Shown here: piece by piece, positions 61,981-64,000 of the stretch
Layout: each line of letters starts with the position of its first letter
How positions within the stretch are numbered: position 1 is the stretch's first letter
Source of the DNA: Inhella proteolytica
GTDB taxonomy: Bacteria > Pseudomonadota > Gammaproteobacteria > Burkholderiales > Burkholderiaceae_C
Direction: 5' to 3'
NCBI RefSeq assembly: GCF_016093275.1
Contig: NZ_JAEDAK010000011.1
Location: 1 to 64,000, forward strand
Length of the DNA stretch: 64,000 bases
Program-made: the position numbers and the translations under genes
The notes under the pieces: model-generated
Database searches by the model: none
Told to the model about the DNA's origin: nothing
What the model saw: only the letters and a program-made list of their open reading frames with translations

Positions 61981-63027
61981 ATGACTGCCCCCGAAGAAGC
62001 GCTCGGCATCCGCCCCTTTGCCAGCTACGCCCGCATCATCGATGCGCGCACGCCCAAGGAGTACGCCGAAGACCACATCCCCGGCGCCATCAACCTGCCC
62101 ATCGTCAGCCAGGATGAGTTCGCCGAGGTCGGCACCCTGCACCGCACCAACCCGCACCAGGCCTACGTGATCGGTGCGCAGTACGCGCTGCGCAATGTGG
62201 CGCGCTACATCGGCGAGGTCATCGCCCAGCATGGCCCGAAGGACCGGCTGCTGATCTACTGCTTCCGGGGCGGCAAGCGCAGCCGCGCCTGGGCCGACCC
62301 GGTGCGCAACATCGGCTACCCGGTGGACGTGCTGCCCGGCGGCTGGAAGGCCTACCGCGCCTGGGTGCGCGAACAGCTCGATCAATGGCCCGCCAAGCTG
62401 CAGCTGCGCGTGCTGGGCGGCAGCACCGCCTGCGGCAAGACGCGGCTGCTGCAGGCTCTGGCCGCCGAGGGCGCGCAGGTGCTGGACCTCGAAGGCATCG
62501 CCCGCCATCGCGGCTCGCTGCTCGGCGCCCTGCCCGGCCAGCCCCAGCCCACGCAGAAGAGCTTCGATTCCGAGCTGCTGCAGGCCCTGCAGCGCCTGGA
62601 CCCGGCGCGCCCGGTGTGGGTCGAGGCCGAGAGCAAGAAGATCGGCAACGTGCAGCTGCCCACGCCCCTGCATGAGGCCCTGCGCGCCGCGCCCACCTGG
62701 CGCGTGGCCGCCCCGCTGGCCGCGCGCGTGCAGGTCTGCCGCGAGGACTACGCCCACTTCGCCGCCGCGCCGCTGGAGATGGTGGCCAAGCTCGAACCCC
62801 TCAAGCCCCTGGTGGGCGGCGAAACCCTGGCCCACTGGCGCGCGCTGGCCGAAGCCGGCGACAGCGATGCCCTGTTCGCCAGCGTGATGGAGCGCCATTA
62901 CGACCCCTGCTACGAACGCTCGCTCAAGCGCGAGCACACACTCACGCCGGTGGAACTGGCGGGGGTGGATGAGGCCAGCTTGCGGGCGGCGGCGCGCGCC
63001 TTGATCGCGGCCGAGGTGCCCCGCTGA
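61981..63027 (+). CDS. mnmH: tRNA 2-selenouridine synthase
   Basis: The protein has 348 aa. The N-terminal rhodanese domain (IIDARTPKEYAEDHIPGAIN) has its active Cys94 in LIYCFRGGKRSRAWA. The C-terminal part has a P-loop (GSTACGKT, residues 147-154) and EAESKKIGNVQLPTPLHEAL. MnmH (SelU) first geranylates and then selenates 2-thiouridine at tRNA wobble position 34, using selenophosphate. The selenophosphate synthase gene selD lies about 59 kb upstream in this window. Confidence 0.95.
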   Translation: MTAPEEALGIRPFASYARIIDARTPKEYAEDHIPGAINLPIVSQDEFAEVGTLHRTNPHQAYVIGAQYALRNVARYIGEVIAQHGPKDRLLIYCFRGGKRSRAWADPVRNIGYPVDVLPGGWKAYRAWVREQLDQWPAKLQLRVLGGSTACGKTRLLQALAAEGAQVLDLEGIARHRGSLLGALPGQPQPTQKSFDSELLQALQRLDPARPVWVEAESKKIGNVQLPTPLHEALRAAPTWRVAAPLAARVQVCREDYAHFAAAPLEMVAKLEPLKPLVGGETLAHWRALAEAGDSDALFASVMERHYDPCYERSLKREHTLTPVELAGVDEASLRAAARALIAAEVPR

Positions 63028-63032
63028 CGCGG

Positions 63033-63503
63033 ATGCCCATCGCCCTCAGGGCGGCGCACCCGCAGGACGCCGAAGCGGTGGCACAGGTGCTGTGCGAGTC
63101 GCGGCGCGTCTTTCTGCCCTTCGCACCGATGGCGCATCCGCCCGACGAGGTGCAGGCATGGATCGCCTCGGCCCTGATTCCGGGTGGCGGCGTCACCATC
63201 GCCACCCGCGCGGGCCAGGCCGTCGCCATGCTCGCGCTGTCAGGCGACGACCCATGCCGCTGGATCAACCAGCTCTGTGTGATGCCGGGCCACACCGGCC
63301 TGGGCTTCGGCGCGCAGCTGCTGCGCTTCGCCCATGACACGCTGCCACCGCCCATCCGCCTCTACACCTTCCAGGCCAACAGCGGCGCGCGTCGCTTCTA
63401 CGAGCGCCACGGCTACCAGGCCATCGCCTCCAGCGACGGCGCCGGCAATGAAGAGCGCAGCCCCGATGTGCTGTACGAGTGGCGCGGCGGCGGCCCAGGA
63501 TGA
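63033..63503 (+). CDS. GNAT-family N-acetyltransferase
   Basis: The product has 156 aa. IALRAAHPQDAEAVAQVLCE opens the fold. INQLCVMPGHTGLGFGAQLL is the acetyl-CoA-binding segment (GHTGLGFG loop), and YTFQANSGARRFYERHGYQA the C-terminal motif. It follows mnmH by 5 bases and is probably co-transcribed. The acceptor is unknown. Confidence 0.9.
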   Translation: MPIALRAAHPQDAEAVAQVLCESRRVFLPFAPMAHPPDEVQAWIASALIPGGGVTIATRAGQAVAMLALSGDDPCRWINQLCVMPGHTGLGFGAQLLRFAHDTLPPPIRLYTFQANSGARRFYERHGYQAIASSDGAGNEERSPDVLYEWRGGGPG

Positions 63504-63515
63504 AACCGACAAACC

Positions 63516-64000
63516 ATGCATGAGATGAACGATTCCAACCGCCACCCGCAAAGCACCGGGTCCGACTCCTTGCCGCGCCTTAGCGCAGCGCAGCTGAACT
63601 TCACGGGCTCGCCCCACTATGTCAACCGCACGGCCCGGTTTGTCCTCGCCGTGCCGGCGCTAGCGGGTGGCGGCGAACCCCTGCTCATTCCGCAGGGCGA
63701 CCCTCGCGCGGGGCAGGTGCTCAAGAAGGACAGCTCGGGTCGGATCGGGCGCGGCGTGGTGTTCTTCAACGGCACCGACCGCGCGTGGCAGGCCGCGCGC
63801 GGCGATGGGCGCGAGGCCATCCTGTTCAACGACATCGGGGCGGATCAAGCCAAGCTCCTGCAAGAGCGCCTGCTTGCGTTGACTCCGCAGGGAGCGCCCT
63901 TGACCCTGGCGTCGATCAAATCCTTGCTCCACTACGCACAGCAGGAACTTGGACTGCTCGACTGTTATCACAAGCGCCTGGACTCGGTGCAACGCGACAT
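63516..64000 (+). CDS. Hypothetical protein (partial, runs off the right edge)
   Basis: From an ATG at 63516 (or 63525) the frame is open to the window edge, showing 161 residues. It has no signal peptide. Segments are LSAAQLNFTGSPHYVNRTAR, FVLAVPALAGGGEPLLIPQG and GRGVVFFNGTDRAWQAARGD, followed by an alpha-helical part (LTLASIKSLLHYAQQELGLL). Codon use is less GC-biased than upstream genes, suggesting a different origin. I do not recognise the family. Confidence 0.65.
   Translation, partial: MHEMNDSNRHPQSTGSDSLPRLSAAQLNFTGSPHYVNRTARFVLAVPALAGGGEPLLIPQGDPRAGQVLKKDSSGRIGRGVVFFNGTDRAWQAARGDGREAILFNDIGADQAKLLQERLLALTPQGAPLTLASIKSLLHYAQQELGLLDCYHKRLDSVQRD

Overview
The window is very GC-rich, with codon third positions almost all G or C, and is densely packed with short operons that often overlap by 4 bases (ATGA). 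The gene families present fit a betaproteobacterium of the order Burkholderiales, probably near the Rubrivivax/Roseateles/Inhella group: SenB with SelD, an NrtR-controlled NAD salvage operon, DUF1800/DUF1501 pairs, DUF4124, VF530, a NadM-Nudix fusion and DedA-rhodanese. The placement is inferred from gene content, not from a marker gene. I saw no rRNA, tRNA, CRISPR array, transposase or phage gene.

Layout, left to right. 1-4.4 kb: a TonB/TolA-like protein cut by the left edge, divergent from a senB-selD selenium pair, then small hypothetical genes. 4.4-10.7 kb: a minus-strand NAD salvage operon (pncA, pncB, nadE, a 2-oxoglutarate oxygenase, nadM-Nudix) facing an nrtR regulator across a 25-bp palindrome. 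10.7-22.6 kb: small conserved proteins, an M48 membrane protease, an ECF sigma factor, a POT peptide transporter, a UGT-type glycosyltransferase, a cupin, a lone periplasmic binding-type protein, a class II amidotransferase, and an MFS/LysR divergent pair. 22.6-27.5 kb: a large DUF748/AsmA-like protein between two long palindromic repeat elements (A and B). 27.5-32.4 kb: glutathione-dependent formaldehyde detoxification (frmA, fghA) and a GlxA regulator/DedA-rhodanese operon. 32.5-37.9 kb: a run of small enzymes and acetyltransferases. 38-40.7 kb: a two-component system. 40.8-41.2 kb: repeat element C. 41.3-49.99 kb: an ankyrin protein, a murein endopeptidase, a LysR/oxidoreductase pair, a periplasmic binding-type protein, an SPFH protein and DUF5063. 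49.99-50.6 kb: repeat element D. 50.7-64 kb: an M3 peptidase, DUF1697, a manganese riboswitch with a UPF0016 exporter, a secreted subtilase, a DUF1800/DUF1501 pair, another binding-type protein, the tRNA selenouridine synthase MnmH, a GNAT enzyme and a gene cut by the right edge.

How the parts work together. SelD makes selenophosphate. In this window it can feed SenB (selenosugar, towards selenoneine) and MnmH (2-selenouridine in tRNA). PncA, PncB, NadM and NadE turn nicotinamide and nicotinate into NAD, with NrtR as the likely repressor. FrmA and FghA oxidise formaldehyde to formate. The UPF0016 protein exports manganese under a yybP-ykoY riboswitch.

The least explained feature is the family of four intergenic elements of about 450-750 bp (A-D). 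They are built from nested hairpins and inverted arms. A has perfect 122-bp inverted arms. B and C are reverse-complement copies sharing an identical 89-bp arm, and D shares the same core with B.
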